32,937 nucleotides of DNA, from assembly GCA_945878775.1 (NCBI GenBank), contig CAMCUQ010000022.1, positions 1 to 32,937 of the forward strand, in the 5' to 3' direction. Positions 22,985-30,783 of the stretch are shown in pieces (positions within the stretch are counted from its first letter, which is position 1; each line of letters begins with the position of its first letter). The notes under the pieces are model-generated. The model saw nothing but the letters and a program-made list of their open reading frames with translations, was not told the DNA's origin and ran no database searches. This stretch comes from Chthonomonas calidirosea (GTDB lineage: Bacteria > Armatimonadota > Chthonomonadetes > Chthonomonadales > Chthonomonadaceae). Both the position numbers and the translations under genes were made by a program.

Positions 22985-23632
22985 TTAACCTTTGGTGACC
23001 ATTGCCACGATCTCTTTGGCGCGTTGAGAAGCGCCTTCGCTGTTATCCGCTTCCAAAAGCTCCAGCAACTCGGCTTCTGCATCGAGTAGGCTACGTTGTG
23101 CGTTGCGCCGTAGTGCCTCATGAACTTCCACGCGGATATGCTCACGCATTTCGCCCAACAAATCCACAAACTTACCGTAATGGGGGCTAAACCTACGCTC
23201 AATCTCTCCGGCAAGCCGCATGGAGAGTGCAGGGTTATTGCCTCCCGTTGCGATGCTAATGCAGAGGTCGCCGCGTCTGACAGTGGTGGGAATGATTACA
23301 TCTCCTTCATCCGCCTCTGAGACATTGTTTACAAGTAGTCCCTTCCCCTTAGCATCGTGCGTTATTTGGGCATTGATGTAGCGGCTGTCTGTTGCGGCGA
23401 CTACGAGAAGGGCATCTTTCAAGTCTTCAATGGAGTACTCTTTACGCCAAAGCTCAATTTCCCCTGTGTTCACCCAAGCTTCAAACGCGGCGGTATAAGC
23501 GGGCGCGATAACGCGAACCTTTGCCCCGCTGTCGATAAGGTGGCGGGCGCGTCGCTCTGCAATAGCACCTGCACCAATGACTACAGTCACTTTATCCCGT
23601 AGATCGACGTAAATAGGAAAGTATCGGTTCAC
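22985..23632 (-). CDS. Precorrin-2 dehydrogenase (siroheme synthase N-terminal type)
   Basis: 215 residues if it starts at GTG 23632, which gives the usual beginning NRYFPIYVDLRDKVTVVIGAGAIAERRARHLIDSGAKV. A TTG at 23713 would put 27 extra residues inside rex and is less likely, though the ribosome binding site for 23632 is poor (AAGG, 13 bases away). The enzyme oxidises precorrin-2 to sirohydrochlorin with NAD+ and may also insert iron, like Met8p or the CysG N-terminus. GAGAIAERRA is the NAD-binding turn, VVAATDSRYIN and NNVSEADEGDVIIP are family motifs, and CISIATGGNNPALS marks the dimer domain. There is no fused methyltransferase domain, so precorrin-2 must come from another gene. Confidence 0.88.
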   Translation of the reverse strand: MNRYFPIYVDLRDKVTVVIGAGAIAERRARHLIDSGAKVRVIAPAYTAAFEAWVNTGEIELWRKEYSIEDLKDALLVVAATDSRYINAQITHDAKGKGLLVNNVSEADEGDVIIPTTVRRGDLCISIATGGNNPALSMRLAGEIERRFSPHYGKFVDLLGEMREHIRVEVHEALRRNAQRSLLDAEAELLELLEADNSEGASQRAKEIVAMVTKG

Positions 23633-23681
23633 CGTTTTTTTTATACCTTGAAAGTGGTTAGAGTTCGGAATGGAGAGAAGG

Positions 23682-24371
23682 TTACTCTTTTTCGGCTTCG
23701 GTGAGAGCGACAAGTGCCGGATCGTCGGGTTCCGAGCTTAAATGGTAAGAGAGCACTGCCAACTCTTGAAGGAAGGAGACATTTCGCACGTGAACGTGTG
23801 GCGGTAGGCGCAAAAGAAGCGGGGCAAAGTTGAGAATGGCGTGAATTCCAGCATCAACCAAGAGGTCTGCCACTTTCTGGGCAGACGTGGCAGGAACCGC
23901 GAGTATGGCGATCCGAGCTTGCAGTTTTGCGTTGACCTCTTTCACCTTTTGGACATCTTGAATCTCCAAGTCCCAAAGAGGTCTGCCGATCTTGCCAAAA
24001 TTGTTATCAAACACCGCAACGAGGCTAAACCGGTGTTCTTTCAATCCCGGATAACCGACGAGGGCAGAGCCGAGATTGCCTGCGCCAACCAGTATCATCC
24101 TCTGTTCTTTGTCGATCTTGAGAATATGGGCGATTCTGTTCTGTAGATCAAGAACATTGTACCCGACACCCGGCTTCCCAAACTCACCAAAATAGGAGAG
24201 GTCTTTACGGAACTGAGCGGCGTTAATTCCTGTCTGGCGTTCCACTTCGGCGGAAGAGATCGTCTCCACTTGGCTCTGTTCGAGGTCGATCAAGTAGCGA
24301 AGATAGGTTGCTAGGCGCTCTAAAGTTGGAATGGGAACTTTGCCAAGATGTGAAGAACTCACAGTCACCAC
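23682..24371 (-). CDS. rex: Redox-sensing transcriptional repressor Rex
   Basis: About 229 residues. The start is uncertain among three in-frame GTG codons (24371, 24368, 24362). Rex binds DNA when NADH is low and releases it when NADH rises. The N-terminal winged helix has VPIPTLERLATYLRYL and the family signature QFRKDLSYFGEFGKPGVGYNV. The Rossmann domain has ILVGAGNLGSALVGY, then VAVFDNNFGKIG and ILAVPATSAQKVADLLVDAGI, with NFAPLLLRLP near the domain-swapped C-terminal helix. It heads the operon for siroheme, heme and cytochrome maturation. Rex half-sites in its own promoter suggest autoregulation, as in several Gram-positive bacteria. Confidence 0.95.
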   Translation of the reverse strand: MVTVSSSHLGKVPIPTLERLATYLRYLIDLEQSQVETISSAEVERQTGINAAQFRKDLSYFGEFGKPGVGYNVLDLQNRIAHILKIDKEQRMILVGAGNLGSALVGYPGLKEHRFSLVAVFDNNFGKIGRPLWDLEIQDVQKVKEVNAKLQARIAILAVPATSAQKVADLLVDAGIHAILNFAPLLLRLPPHVHVRNVSFLQELAVLSYHLSSEPDDPALVALTEAEKE

Positions 24372-24414
24372 CTATTACCACGGATAGAGAAGCGTTGATG
24401 AGGTATTTTGAGAT

Positions 24415-24455
24415 AGTATATATTTTCACAAAGTGATTTGTCAAGGGTTTGTGAA
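24415..24455 (-). promoter_or_regulatory. rex operon promoter with Rex-like half-sites
   Basis: On the minus strand, TTGACA (24444-24439) and TATACT (24420-24415) are 18 bases apart. TTCACAAA (24425-24432) lies in the spacer and TTTGTGAA (24448-24455) just upstream, as everted perfect half-sites 15 bases apart. The usual Rex site is TTGTGAA-N4-TTCACAA; each half here has only a degenerate partner, so binding is plausible but not certain. Confidence 0.6.
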
Positions 24456-24498
24456 TATGGGGGCAAAGTGGAGGCAAAAGGGGCTGCCAAAAGGAGAG

Positions 24499-24521
24499 GG
24501 GCGCGGTTTTTTTCCGCGCCC
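24499..24521 (-). terminator. GC-rich hairpin after the membrane-protein operon
   Basis: GGGCGCGG and CCGCGCCC form a perfect eight-pair stem around seven T (plus-strand reading), starting 8 bases beyond the last operon stop. On the minus strand only a short TTTT follows some bases later, so it may be a weak or Rho-assisted terminator. Confidence 0.5.
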
Positions 24522-24528
24522 GGCGCTC

Positions 24529-25323
24529 TTAAGCCTCTCCCTCTTCGGGTGTTTTTTTGTCTTTCACAAGAGCAAGATAGAGCACCAGCCCCATCATGGC
24601 GAGGAGGATCGCGAACATCATTTGAGCACTTCCGAACGCTTTTGGTCCAAACTCATTGAGCAGGAAGTCCATGCGGTCGATGAGGAGGGCAAGACGCGCC
24701 ATGATCGTCGCGCCAAAGATCGCCCCAAAAGTGAACATCATGAGCCATCTGCCCAGTTTCGCCGATCCTTTGACGAATAGACCTTTCTGCTCAAAGGAGA
24801 AGAAGAAGTACATCATGACACAGAACACGGTAATCATGAATATTCCGTTGTTCAGTGCCCCAGAGTTCGTAAGCTCCTTGATTAAGGTCTCTTTCCCATC
24901 TACCATGACAGTGTGAGCAGGATGGGGGATCAAGGGCTTAAACGAGGAGGGGATTTGGGGCCAAGTATCGTTTGCAAAGAGTTGAAATGCCTGACCAGAT
25001 GCGACTCCTAAGAAGAATCCGATGACTATTCTTGCAATCCAACTGCCCTTCCGGGAGAAGATAAAGTAGTAGAACGAGCCAAAAATCACGATGAAGATGA
25101 AGTGCCATCGCCCCTCTTCCCACATCGGTTTCCACCATTTTGGTTGAAGTACATCTACCCACTGCTGTGCAACGAGGTAGCCCGTGGATAGCCCCAGAAA
25201 GAGGTGTTCAAAGAGCCGATAGATTCGGTTCTCTTTGTAGAGCATCGAGTAGAGACCCAGCGTACAGAGTGCACCTACCCAGAGCATAAATACATCGGTA
25301 TGCCTTACAATATACTCGCTCAT
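24529..25323 (-). CDS. Polytopic membrane protein of the DUF6754-associated cluster
   Basis: 264 residues with about seven hydrophobic helices (near 10-28, 38-55, 73-88, 95-112, 158-175, 190-212, 232-252). Two charged or polar loops stand out: one with VLQPKWWKPMWEEGRWH around residue 60, the other a non-membrane section around 118-155 (DTWPQIPSSFKPLIPHPAHTV). It ends in a short charged tail (KDKKTPEEGEA). I recognise no functional motif. Its start overlaps the stop of the preceding gene by four bases (ATGA), so the two are made together. It is the last gene of a six-gene minus-strand operon and is followed by a hairpin at 24499. Probably a subunit of one membrane complex with the three preceding proteins. 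Confidence 0.75.
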   Translation of the reverse strand: MSEYIVRHTDVFMLWVGALCTLGLYSMLYKENRIYRLFEHLFLGLSTGYLVAQQWVDVLQPKWWKPMWEEGRWHFIFIVIFGSFYYFIFSRKGSWIARIVIGFFLGVASGQAFQLFANDTWPQIPSSFKPLIPHPAHTVMVDGKETLIKELTNSGALNNGIFMITVFCVMMYFFFSFEQKGLFVKGSAKLGRWLMMFTFGAIFGATIMARLALLIDRMDFLLNEFGPKAFGSAQMMFAILLAMMGLVLYLALVKDKKTPEEGEA

Positions 25324-26168
25324 GCGGCTCCTCCTGCGCGGGCGTTTTGACGACGTTCCAATAACATGGCGACATTTCCTAGCACAATGAAGAGGATTAT
25401 CAGGATATGGGCAAAGGAGGCGGAGTTTGCGAATCGGGTCACTTTGGTGTTGGTTCCCAAGAGGCTCTCATACTCTCCTGCACCCGGTAACCCCGGCATC
25501 ATCCCAATGATTTGACCACTGTCTAGGTAGTTGAAGACCTCTGGAACCATGACGGAGGTCGGAGCAACAGCCATTGGAACTTTCTTTGCACCTGCCACAA
25601 ACTGAACATAGGTTTGGTAGATGTTTGAGGGAGCAATATTGATGAGCAACTTTATATCCGACGCCGTCTTTATTCCTTTCATGATTGGGAACTTGTTTAG
25701 GTTGGTGACGTCCTCTTGTCTGTTCGTGGTCTTTATGACGGCAGGAATGTCTTGTACGAAACCCTTCAGGAAGTTCTTCGCATCCACGCGATAGCCCCAG
25801 TTGATCCAGTTCACACCCTCTATAGAGCCATACTCTTTACCGAGTCGTTCCGCGATAGCTTGGCACAAGGTAGGGCTTTGAGGCTCGAATGCAAGCATCG
25901 CAAACCTGCACTTTTTTCGCATAAGGTGCGTGATGAGTGCTTCTGTTTGGGGACCATTCTCGCCTCGAGTTCCTGCGCTCCAATCTATGGCAAGCAACAC
26001 GAAGTCATCTGGCGCGAGGTTCTCAATTCTATCGTACAAAGCCTGCGTGGCAGGAGAGACGCGCATGGGCAATCTCACGGTGAGGAAGAAGGGAAGCGTC
26101 ACCGAGAGCATGAGTAGCACGTAGAGTACCCGCCTATCGACTGTTTGTAGAATGCGTAGTATATGCAC
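25320..26168 (-). CDS. Membrane-anchored protein with large soluble domain, DUF6754-associated
   Basis: 282 residues from GTG 26168, with GGGAG about 10 bases upstream. It has one membrane helix at each end (14-32 and 251-270), enclosing about 215 soluble residues, so both termini are on the same side and the domain probably faces outward. The domain alternates strands and helices: DDFVLLAIDWSAGTRGEN (54-71), HLMRKKCRFAMLAFEP, GVNWINWGYRVD (118-129), DIKLLINIAPSN, VPMAVAPTSVMVPE, and a Gly-rich GMMPGLPGAGEYESLLG (222-238). This is Rossmann-like in rhythm, but there is no nucleotide loop. I do not recognise the family. It lies 14 bases from the upstream gene and overlaps the next by four. Confidence 0.75.
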   Translation of the reverse strand: MHILRILQTVDRRVLYVLLMLSVTLPFFLTVRLPMRVSPATQALYDRIENLAPDDFVLLAIDWSAGTRGENGPQTEALITHLMRKKCRFAMLAFEPQSPTLCQAIAERLGKEYGSIEGVNWINWGYRVDAKNFLKGFVQDIPAVIKTTNRQEDVTNLNKFPIMKGIKTASDIKLLINIAPSNIYQTYVQFVAGAKKVPMAVAPTSVMVPEVFNYLDSGQIIGMMPGLPGAGEYESLLGTNTKVTRFANSASFAHILIILFIVLGNVAMLLERRQNARAGGAA

Positions 26169-26182
26169 GGGGCTATCTCTCC

Positions 26183-26986
26183 CTATTCATCAAAGTAACT
26201 GCCACGCTCTAGCCCAAGCCAGATGCGAAGCCCGACAGCAAGACTCCCTATACCCAAGCCTATTGCGATGGCGCGGGTGGCAGGGGCGTTAATTTTTGTG
26301 AGTATCCAGTTTCGGATCACTTCCACATGGAGGAAGTCATAGCGGGGGGGTATCCACGCGGTCAAGAGCTGTCCAATCGTAATTTGTCCGAGCATAACGA
26401 TGATCGCTGTTGCAAGCAAAAGCGTTGCTTCCATTGACCGCACGCGGAACGCCCGATAAGCAGCCGACGTGATATAGAAGGCGATAATGGAGAACATCGT
26501 TGCGTCTAGGTTCTGAAGGGCACCTTCGAAAAGGATTTTACCCAGTGCCTTCGACAATGGTGAGGCTTGGGGCTGTTTCGAAGCGATCCAGACGGCAGCC
26601 ATTCCAATACAGCTCACGAAGAAGGCGATACTGTTGATGGAGTCGGCGTTGCGCTTGAGGGCGCGTTTGCCATGGAGTTGGAAGAGGTTGATCACACCAA
26701 GCCCCACCGCACACGCCGAAATCGCGGGTAGGACATTCGCCATTGGCACGATGAAGGGCGTTAGGAAGTTTCCATCGGCGTTTGGATCGTCTCCTACCAT
26801 CATGGGGTGTGTGGGAAGGAAGAACTCCAAAGCGTAGAAAAGCCCACCCAACAGCGTTACCGTCATAACAATATAGCGTTTTGCCCTTCGTGGGAGGAGC
26901 GATAGTACGGCTAAAAGCGCGGCTACCAGGATCAGGGAGCCGAGCACATAGGCGTACCAGAGACCACCTTTCACGGGTTCCAACAT
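26183..26986 (-). CDS. Polytopic membrane protein of the DUF6754-associated cluster
   Basis: 267 residues with roughly seven hydrophobic helices (about 11-30, 38-56, 79-101, 120-140, 160-180, 188-210, 235-257). Between them are short loops: a hydrophilic loop THPMMVGDDPNADGNF (60s-70s), RALKRNADS (about 108-116) and WIPPRYDFLHVEVIRNW (about 210-226). The C-terminus LGLERGSYFDE is soluble. No transport or enzyme signature is visible. The gene lies 18 bases after the DUF6754-like gene and 14 before the next. I infer it is a channel- or scaffold-like subunit of the same membrane assembly because spacing and topology suggest coordinated expression; the function itself is unknown. Confidence 0.75.
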   Translation of the reverse strand: MLEPVKGGLWYAYVLGSLILVAALLAVLSLLPRRAKRYIVMTVTLLGGLFYALEFFLPTHPMMVGDDPNADGNFLTPFIVPMANVLPAISACAVGLGVINLFQLHGKRALKRNADSINSIAFFVSCIGMAAVWIASKQPQASPLSKALGKILFEGALQNLDATMFSIIAFYITSAAYRAFRVRSMEATLLLATAIIVMLGQITIGQLLTAWIPPRYDFLHVEVIRNWILTKINAPATRAIAIGLGIGSLAVGLRIWLGLERGSYFDE

Positions 26987-27004
26987 AGTCTTTTCTCTGC
27001 CTCT

Positions 27005-27793
27005 CTACTTCGTGAAAAACTGGGTGAAGAGCGTACCAGTGGCACTTCCCGCAAATGCGGACACCGAGACGATGGCACTACCAACCAAAGCCAAAATGAG
27101 GATGAACCCCTTCACAATATCCTGACCAACGATGCTTCCCAATTGGGTCGGCTCGCGTGAAAGATAGGCACTAGCCGCATAGTATTCGTCGCCAATAATG
27201 ACATAATCGCAAGCGGCGATAAAGAAGGGAATCTGCGTGGTTGCGGGAGTTCCTGCGATCTGGATTGCACCAACCTGATGTCCGTTTTCTGCCATGATCA
27301 ACGCCTCGGCATAGTAGTAGCCAAAGAGGAATGTTGCCGCCGCTTTTTCACGGGCAATTATCCCTGCGACACTTGCCGCATAGGCAAATTGACGGTTTGT
27401 GAGGAAGCGCACATCGTCAGAGTTGTATTGTTCGGGGCGACCCTCTTGGGCATAGGATTCCCGAACCGCCTCTTCGGTGATGGCAAGCATTTGGGGGTCA
27501 AAGACGGGTACGATGGCGCGAGTGGCGAAACGTGCAGAGGTACGAATAATATAACTAACAATGGAGAGTGCTTGCAGAGTTACGATCTCCACACCTCCAT
27601 CGATACCAAGACCTGTGGTGCATATCATCGGGCGACCCGTTTCGGTTGCGCGACCCACGGCTTCATCTATTGCGGATAAGCCTTGAATGCGCCGAATGAA
27701 CAAGTCTTTCTTGCGAGCAAAAAGGATCACTGCGACGATAATAACGCTCCACAAGGGGATGAGTATCCGCGCTCCTGTTGTTGCATGTTCCAT
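27005..27793 (-). CDS. DUF6754-like membrane protein
   Basis: 262 residues from ATG 27793. A first membrane helix (11-26) is followed by FARKKDLFIRRIQGLSAIDEAVGRATETGRPMI. Next comes a soluble domain with TTGLGIDGGVEIVTLQALSIVSYI (59-82), IVPVFDPQMLAITEEAVRESY, a moderately hydrophobic central region (136-165), and GTPATTQIPFFIAACDYVIIGDEYYAASAYLS (181-212). A second membrane helix lies near 229-247. From memory this matches proteins labelled DUF6754, reported as unknown; I could not confirm that by search. It heads the set of four membrane genes. The conserved-looking ATETGRP and GDEYYAA segments are candidates for functional sites, but no chemistry can be assigned. Confidence 0.75.
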   Translation of the reverse strand: MEHATTGARILIPLWSVIIVAVILFARKKDLFIRRIQGLSAIDEAVGRATETGRPMICTTGLGIDGGVEIVTLQALSIVSYIIRTSARFATRAIVPVFDPQMLAITEEAVRESYAQEGRPEQYNSDDVRFLTNRQFAYAASVAGIIAREKAAATFLFGYYYAEALIMAENGHQVGAIQIAGTPATTQIPFFIAACDYVIIGDEYYAASAYLSREPTQLGSIVGQDIVKGFILILALVGSAIVSVSAFAGSATGTLFTQFFTK

Positions 27794-27853
27794 AAATTGT
27801 AGCTGCCCTTTCTAAACTAAGGGAAGGGGATTGGGTAGTACCAAACGCTCGAA

Positions 27854-28150
27854 CTAAGACTTGCGCTTCTCCTGCATCTCTTCAATGCGGCAGATCATGC
27901 GCTCCACATTCTCTTTCGACTCTAGTAGTTTCGCATACCTATGTACATTTCCTGCACCAAAGAGTGGCGCGAGAAAGCCAGAACCGAGAATTAACGATTG
28001 GCTGGCAAGATAGGTAAACGGCTTATGCATCTCTAAGAACAGTATTGTGGGCGTATGCAATCCCCGCTGATGCACTTTTTGTGCTAGCGATTCGATCATC
28101 TCATCACGCTCTTCATCGGTTATAGCGGCGTCCCAATCGAATCCAAGCAT
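27854..28150 (-). CDS. Small protein of the membrane operon, unknown function
   Basis: 98 residues from ATG 28150, with AAAGAGAG upstream. The first third is acidic and helical (DWDAAITDEERDEMIESLAQKV). It is followed by a hydrophobic stretch LASQSLILGSGFLAPLFGAG (about 49-68), possibly a single membrane or peripheral helix, and a charged C-terminal helix (YAKLLESKENVERMICRIEEMQEKRKS). I do not recognise it. It lies 60 bases before the DUF6754-like gene and 42 after the PH-like gene, all on one strand, so it probably belongs to the same operon. Size and composition suggest an adaptor that recruits something to the membrane proteins; this is inference. Confidence 0.7.
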   Translation of the reverse strand: MLGFDWDAAITDEERDEMIESLAQKVHQRGLHTPTILFLEMHKPFTYLASQSLILGSGFLAPLFGAGNVHRYAKLLESKENVERMICRIEEMQEKRKS

Positions 28151-28192
28151 ACTGTTTCTCTCTTTATCCTAAGCCTCACCTCTCACTCTGCG

Positions 28193-28699
28193 TTAGATCA
28201 ATGTGGTGGCAGGAGGTTCGGCTGTTTCAGCACATAGGTCGGGAAGGTAGTGTTGAAGCACTGCCAGTACCTCCGATTTGTTTCCTGTCTCTCCGCTCCG
28301 CGCAAACCGAAGCCAAAGACCACGCGAGTGGTCTAGTCGGGATGCTTGCTTGAGGGGAGAGAGGAGAACACCTCTACGATGAAATTTTATCCGTTTCACG
28401 GAGTGCCACGGCATCACGATTCGGTTCAGCCCACAGACACTCGACACACCCTCAGTGTTGATAACAAACGATATGGGCAGAAGGTACTCGCTCACTGCGC
28501 TGAGGAGTAATGCCACCACTGCCACAACGGGTAAGACTTGACGGAAAATCATGGCTGTACACAGTGCGCCAAACAAGATTGCGAGAATAAGAATGGATAG
28601 GCGTGACGGTTGGCGTTTTAAGAGATGGATACGCCATGTCAATATGAGATCAGGGGAATCGGGCGGTGATTCCGAGGATGAATCGTTATTTGGGCTCAA
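28193..28699 (-). CDS. Membrane protein with PH-like domain, unknown function
   Basis: 168 residues from TTG 28699, with AGGG upstream; there is no usable ATG before the membrane segments. A Ser/Pro/Asp-rich N-terminus precedes a basic stretch, two adjacent hydrophobic helices (about 34-50 and 55-73), then a small soluble domain reading ISFVINTEGVSSVCGLNRIVMPWHSVKRIKFHRRGVLLSPL. The pattern of a hydrophobic hairpin followed by an IxxxGVxxxxGxxxxxxPWxxVxxI strand series is like bacterial PH (bPH/YdbS-type) domains. It is the first gene after a strong minus-strand promoter (28759-28787) and so leads the membrane operon. Direct functional evidence is absent. Confidence 0.68.
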   Translation of the reverse strand: MSPNNDSSSESPPDSPDLILTWRIHLLKRQPSRLSILILAILFGALCTAMIFRQVLPVVAVVALLLSAVSEYLLPISFVINTEGVSSVCGLNRIVMPWHSVKRIKFHRRGVLLSPLKQASRLDHSRGLWLRFARSGETGNKSEVLAVLQHYLPDLCAETAEPPATTLI

Positions 28700-28758
28700 G
28701 CCTAAACCCTATTCACTGCAACGTGGATTATATTTTGGTGCACTGGTGACACGCGGGC

Positions 28759-28787
28759 ATTATAGCCCTTTCGTTTCAGGCTGTCAA
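28759..28787 (-). promoter_or_regulatory. Strong promoter of the membrane-protein operon
   Basis: Perfect consensus TTGACA (28787-28782) and TATAAT (28764-28759), read on the minus strand, are spaced by 17 bases. Transcription would begin near 28752, about 50 bases before the TTG start at 28699. No other good promoter is seen down to 24529, so the six genes probably form one transcript. Confidence 0.85.
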
Positions 28788-28944
28788 TAGGTCATCATGT
28801 TCGTTTCGGGCATGTTACTCAAGAGGAGACGAATTTTGAATCGGAGTGTGACAGCTGTTTATTGAACTATTTTACTTTTGTCTAGTTTGGAACAATCTTG
28901 GAGTGTAAAAACGGCTACTGGCGAGGGGAAGGGGTAGCATAGGG

Positions 28945-28950
28945 TATAAT
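28945..28950 (+). promoter_or_regulatory. -10 box of the gatCA promoter
   Basis: TATAAT in the context GGGTATAATGG. It overlaps an ATG at 28949, which therefore cannot be the gatC start; the ATG at 28994 is used. No strong -35 box is visible 16-18 bases upstream. Confidence 0.55.
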
Positions 28951-28993
28951 GGGGCGCAAGCCTTTTACAGTCGAGACGAGAGGATATTCTGCA

Positions 28994-29287
28994 ATGATAC
29001 TATCGCGGGAAGAGGTGCGAAAAGTAGCACTCTTAGCACGCTTGGAGCTGAGCGAGGAAGAGTTGGATGCACAGGTTGGGCATATCAATTCGCTCCTGAG
29101 CCATTTCGATATTCTTCAGCAATTGGATGTGAGTGGGGTAGAGCCTACCTCTCATATTATCCCCATTGTGAATGTATTGCGGGATGATGTGGCGCGTCCG
29201 TCACTCACGCGTGAGGAGGTTCTGATGAATGCTCCCGAATCGCGGGATGGCTGTTTTGTTGTGCCTCGCATTGTGGAGGGCGCATAG
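28994..29287 (+). CDS. gatC: Asp-tRNA(Asn)/Glu-tRNA(Gln) amidotransferase subunit C
   Basis: 97 residues from ATG 28994, preceded by GAGG; the ATG at 28949 sits on the -10 box. GatC wraps around GatA and helps assemble the GatCAB complex, which converts mischarged Glu-tRNA(Gln) or Asp-tRNA(Asn) into the correct aminoacyl-tRNA. Typical sequence: SREEVRKVALLARLELSEEEL (4-24), FDILQQLDVSGVEPTSH, and VLRDDVARPSLTREEVLMNAPESRDGCFVVPRIVE at the end. The length is normal. The stop TAG touches the gatA ATG, so the two subunits are translated together. No gatB follows within the window. Confidence 0.94.
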   Translation: MILSREEVRKVALLARLELSEEELDAQVGHINSLLSHFDILQQLDVSGVEPTSHIIPIVNVLRDDVARPSLTREEVLMNAPESRDGCFVVPRIVEGA

Positions 29288-30745
29288 ATGTCTGATTTAA
29301 CACAACTCTCTGCAAGGGAGATCGCACGAAAAGTCGCCACTGGTGAGGTTTCGGCACGCGAAGTGACAGAAGCCTCTCTGGCTCGTATTGAGGCAGTAGA
29401 ACCCAAAGTGAAGGCGCTCCTCACCGTCATGCATGAGGAAGCCCTTGCCTCTGCCGATGCCCTCGATAAAAGGCGCAGTGCGGGAGAGACATTACCCCCT
29501 CTGGCAGGTGTGCCGATTGCACTAAAAGATAATATGTGTACCCGTGGAACCCGCACGACCGCAGGCTCAAAAATACTGGCAAACTTTGTTCCCCCTTACG
29601 ATGCTACTGTGGTGAAACGGCTTCGCGATGCGGGTGCTGTGATTATTGCAAAGGCGAACCTAGACGAGTTTGCTATGGGGTCTTCTACCGAGAACTCTGG
29701 CTTTTTCACCTCTTGCAATCCGTGGGATACCGAACGTGTTCCCGGAGGCTCATCCGGTGGGTCTGCGGCGGCGGTGAGTGCGTGTGAAGTCCCCATTGCG
29801 CTCGGCTCCGATACGGGTGGCTCTATCCGACAACCCGCTGGATTCTGTGGAGTGTTGGGACTAAAGCCTACCTATGGGCGGGTCAGCCGTTATGGACTCA
29901 TCGCCTACGCCTCGTCACTCGATCAGATCGGTCCGTTCGGCAGGACAGCGGAAGACTGCGCTTTGCAGTTGAACGCTATCGCTGGACACGATCCCCTTGA
30001 CTCCACCTCCGCAGATGTTCCGGTTCCAGACTATCTTGCCTCCTGTAATCGGGACATTAAAGGGCTGAGGGTGGGAGTTCCCAAAGAGTTTTTTGGTCAG
30101 GGTGTTTCAGAAGAGGTTGCATCGGTGGTTCGTACTGCGATTGACAAGCTCACGGAGTTGGGTGCTATCGTTGTGGAGTGTTCTTTGCCCTATACCGAAT
30201 ATGCCCTTGCTGCCTACTATATTATTGCTCCCGCAGAGTGCAGTAGCAACCTTGCCCGTTTTGATGGCGTCAAGTACGGACATCGCACCAAGGAGCTTGC
30301 AGGGCATATCGGGCTGACGGAAAAGAGCCGTGACGAGGGGTTTGGCGCAGAGGTGAAGCAACGTATCATGATTGGAACCTATGCCCTTTCGGCAGGGTAC
30401 TATGACGCGTATTATAAGCGGGCGCAGCAGGTGCGTACCCTCATTCGGCAGGACTACGAGCAGGCGTTCCAAAAGTTTGATGTGCTGGTGACTCCGGTCA
30501 CTCCCACGCCGGCATTTAAGGCAGGAGAGAAGGCAGACCCCTTTGCCATGAAACTCGCCGATGTTTGTACTCTGCCGATCAATATGGCGGGAGTTCCTGC
30601 CATATCGGTTCCCTGTGGCTTTGTGGAAGGGTTACCTGTTGGGGTGCAAATCATTGCACCCCACTTTCAAGAGGAGAGACTCTTCCAAACCGCTGGCGCG
30701 TATCTTCGCGCCACAGAATGGAATAAGCAATTCCCTTCCGTTTAG
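29288..30745 (+). CDS. gatA: Asp-tRNA(Asn)/Glu-tRNA(Gln) amidotransferase subunit A
   Basis: 485 residues; ATG immediately follows the gatC stop, with GGAGG inside gatC as ribosome binding site. GatA is the glutaminase subunit: it releases ammonia from glutamine, which travels through a tunnel to GatB. The amidase-signature catalytic triad is intact: K80 in PIALKDNM, cis-Ser S155 in PGGSSGGSAAAV and nucleophile S179 in GSDTGGSIRQPA. The family's YGRVSRYGLIAYASSLDQIGP and the late INMAGVPAISVPCGF are present. Length agrees with known GatA proteins. The Gfo/Idh/MocA gene begins 38 bases later and may or may not share the transcript. Confidence 0.97.
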   Translation: MSDLTQLSAREIARKVATGEVSAREVTEASLARIEAVEPKVKALLTVMHEEALASADALDKRRSAGETLPPLAGVPIALKDNMCTRGTRTTAGSKILANFVPPYDATVVKRLRDAGAVIIAKANLDEFAMGSSTENSGFFTSCNPWDTERVPGGSSGGSAAAVSACEVPIALGSDTGGSIRQPAGFCGVLGLKPTYGRVSRYGLIAYASSLDQIGPFGRTAEDCALQLNAIAGHDPLDSTSADVPVPDYLASCNRDIKGLRVGVPKEFFGQGVSEEVASVVRTAIDKLTELGAIVVECSLPYTEYALAAYYIIAPAECSSNLARFDGVKYGHRTKELAGHIGLTEKSRDEGFGAEVKQRIMIGTYALSAGYYDAYYKRAQQVRTLIRQDYEQAFQKFDVLVTPVTPTPAFKAGEKADPFAMKLADVCTLPINMAGVPAISVPCGFVEGLPVGVQIIAPHFQEERLFQTAGAYLRATEWNKQFPSV

Positions 30746-30783
30746 AGGGCAAATTGTAGCAAAAAAATGAAGGAGAAACAAGT

